Shown: positions 63,201 to 64,000 of the stretch, piece after piece
Position numbering within the stretch: position 1 is the first letter of the stretch
Layout of the letters: each line of letters starts with the position of its first letter
Source of the DNA: Coniferiporia sulphurascens
Taxonomy: Eukaryota > Basidiomycota > Agaricomycetes > Hymenochaetales > Hymenochaetaceae
Reading direction: 5' to 3'
Assembly (NCBI GenBank): GCA_002794785.1
Contig: NBBA01000002.1
Span: forward strand, 1,984,001-2,048,000
Length of the DNA: 64,000 nucleotides
The notes under the pieces: generated by a model
The model's database searches: none
What the model was told of the DNA's origin: nothing
What the model saw: the letters and a program-made list of their open reading frames with translations, nothing else
Made by a program: the position numbers and the translations under genes

Positions 63201-64000
63201 TCTCAAAAAAACAAAATTATTCTTTTACATGATTCTTTATCCAAAAATATTCACAATTTAATCATTTATACAGACGGTTCAAAAAACTACAAAAACAATA
63301 AATCCGTCACTATCTCTTCTTTCGTCATTTATCACAAAGGACTCGTTGTAGACCTCGGTCACTTCTACTGTTCACCTTCCGGCTCATCGTTCGACGCAGA
63401 AATGTATGCTCTAGCCAAATGTACCGAACGTATCACTCTCTTTCGTCAACGTCACATCCTATCATCTGCTCATATATCTAACATTCATTTCTTCTCTGAC
63501 TCGTCATCATGCATTCCCGCTATTATCGATTTATCTCCACATGCAGCGCAATGTTCTTCTAAAATTTTCCGCACTTTTTCAGATTCATTTACTTCCAACA
63601 CTCACCACCATATTCATCTTCATTGGTCCCCAGGTCATCTCGACATTCCCGGAAACGTCATCGCCGACAAGCTCACTCATTTCTCACCAATCGGCCGCCC
63701 ATTCGTCCTAAAAACATACGCAGGAGAAAAAGAAGACATTAATCTTCGCGCGATTACATCATGGTCTCATAATATCCAAAACACAAAAAACATCTCGGAG
63801 TCCGCGTCATTCAACACTATTACCGGAATACCCTCCTCGAAACTACCACCTTTTTGGAAAAAGTTTTACTACCCTCGAGACATATCTTCGCGCATCTTCC
63901 ATGCAATAACTGGACACGGCCATTTTGGCGACTACTACAGGCGTTTCGTACCAACTGAAGCCATTTCATGCCCATGCGGGGAACACATCCAAACAAGAGA
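60255..64000 (+). pseudogene. LINE ORF2: endonuclease, reverse transcriptase, RNase H; two in-frame TGA and motif A change
   Basis: The ATG at 60255 begins MNNTALRILQLNVAKSGPR. The endonuclease shows ILVLQEPC, MGDFNLHHPEW and SSDHIPI. The RT has IPKPNKTDSSNPRSYRPIAL, NIKGYFDNINH (motif A), GIPQGSPISPILSTIYTGF and AYVDDQLILVYS (motif C). RNase H has IYTDGSK, FDAEMYAL, HFFSDSSS and HLDIPGNVIADKL. All lie in one frame to the window edge, ending in a CPCGEH zinc-finger start. TGA at 61398-61400 separates endonuclease from RT, and TGA at 62454-62456 separates RT from the RNase H part. The codon at 62031-62033 is AAC (Asn) where the first catalytic Asp of motif A is expected. The protein is therefore presumably inactive and truncated by the window end. 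Confidence 0.88.

Larger units (their letters stand above)
57650..64000 (+). mobile_element. Tad-like non-LTR retrotransposon (LINE), degenerate, 3' end outside window
   Basis: The order is ORF1 with gag-type zinc knuckles, then ORF2 with an apurinic endonuclease, a reverse transcriptase and an RNase H, which is the layout of fungal Tad-clade (I-like) LINEs. The coding strand is strikingly poor in G and rich in A, C and T, unlike neighbouring genes. No introns are present. The copy is not intact: three in-frame TGA stops interrupt otherwise open frames, and a catalytic aspartate of the RT is changed. The left edge is approximate (about 57640-57720). The right end, poly-A or simple repeat, and target duplication are beyond 64000. 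Confidence 0.88.

Overview
The window is eukaryotic nuclear DNA from a filamentous basidiomycete, most likely an agaricomycete. Genes are dense and on both strands. Almost every coding region is broken by many short introns, mostly about 45-80 bp, with GT-AG ends and CTRAY-like branch sites. The protein set is fungal: a Zn2Cys6 factor, an Slt2-type MAP kinase, a LIM-RhoGAP, Nbp35, Cox23 and a fungal complex I 21 kDa-type subunit. I assembled the gene models by eye from reading frames and splice sites. Exon joins that preserve a conserved motif are well supported; others are provisional.

Layout, left to right. 0.8-7.1 kb: a class B J-protein (-), the Rix1-complex WD40 protein Ipi3 (+), a Tc1/mariner-type MITE between genes, and the TFIIH kinase Cdk7/Kin28 (+). 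7.4-13.9 kb: a Nup153/Nup1-like nucleoporin with a RanBP2 zinc finger (-), a mitochondrial complex I subunit (+), a second J-protein (-) and a Gfo/Idh/MocA oxidoreductase (-). 14.4-19.8 kb: the splicing factor U2AF large subunit (+), an amidase (+) and Cox23 (-). 20.3-24.2 kb: a Zn2Cys6 transcription factor (-). 25.2-26.8 kb: a divergent ribosomal protein pair, P2 (-) and uS19/S15 (+). 28.3-33.2 kb: an Lrg1-like LIM-RhoGAP (-). 34.9-35.7 kb: an unrecognised small membrane-anchored protein with a clear TATA box. 36.3-43.3 kb: an SLC35F-type transporter (-), the cytosolic Fe-S scaffold Nbp35 (+) and the MAP kinase Slt2/Mpk1 (-). 43.8-54.0 kb: symplekin/Pta1 (-), V-ATPase subunit G (+), a CLC chloride channel/exchanger (+) and a 456-residue orphan protein (+). 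54.3-57.6 kb: a 2-oxoglutarate/Fe(II) oxygenase (-). From about 57.6 kb to the right edge: a Tad-like non-LTR retrotransposon (+), degenerate and cut off by the window end.

Most genes are housekeeping and do not form one pathway. Three groupings stand out. V-ATPase subunit G sits directly upstream of a CLC protein, the pair of activities that together acidify vesicles. Lrg1 (which restrains Rho1) and Slt2 (the MAP kinase below Rho1) are about 7 kb apart. P2 and S15 share a 369 bp promoter. The most notable structural features are at least four apparent GC-AG introns in three genes, two genes whose first coding exon is only the ATG, 9- to 16-nt exons in the S15 gene, an unusually long first intron in U2AF, and an RT whose first catalytic aspartate has become asparagine. 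I see no tRNA, rRNA or CRISPR array, and no clearly undescribed multi-gene system.
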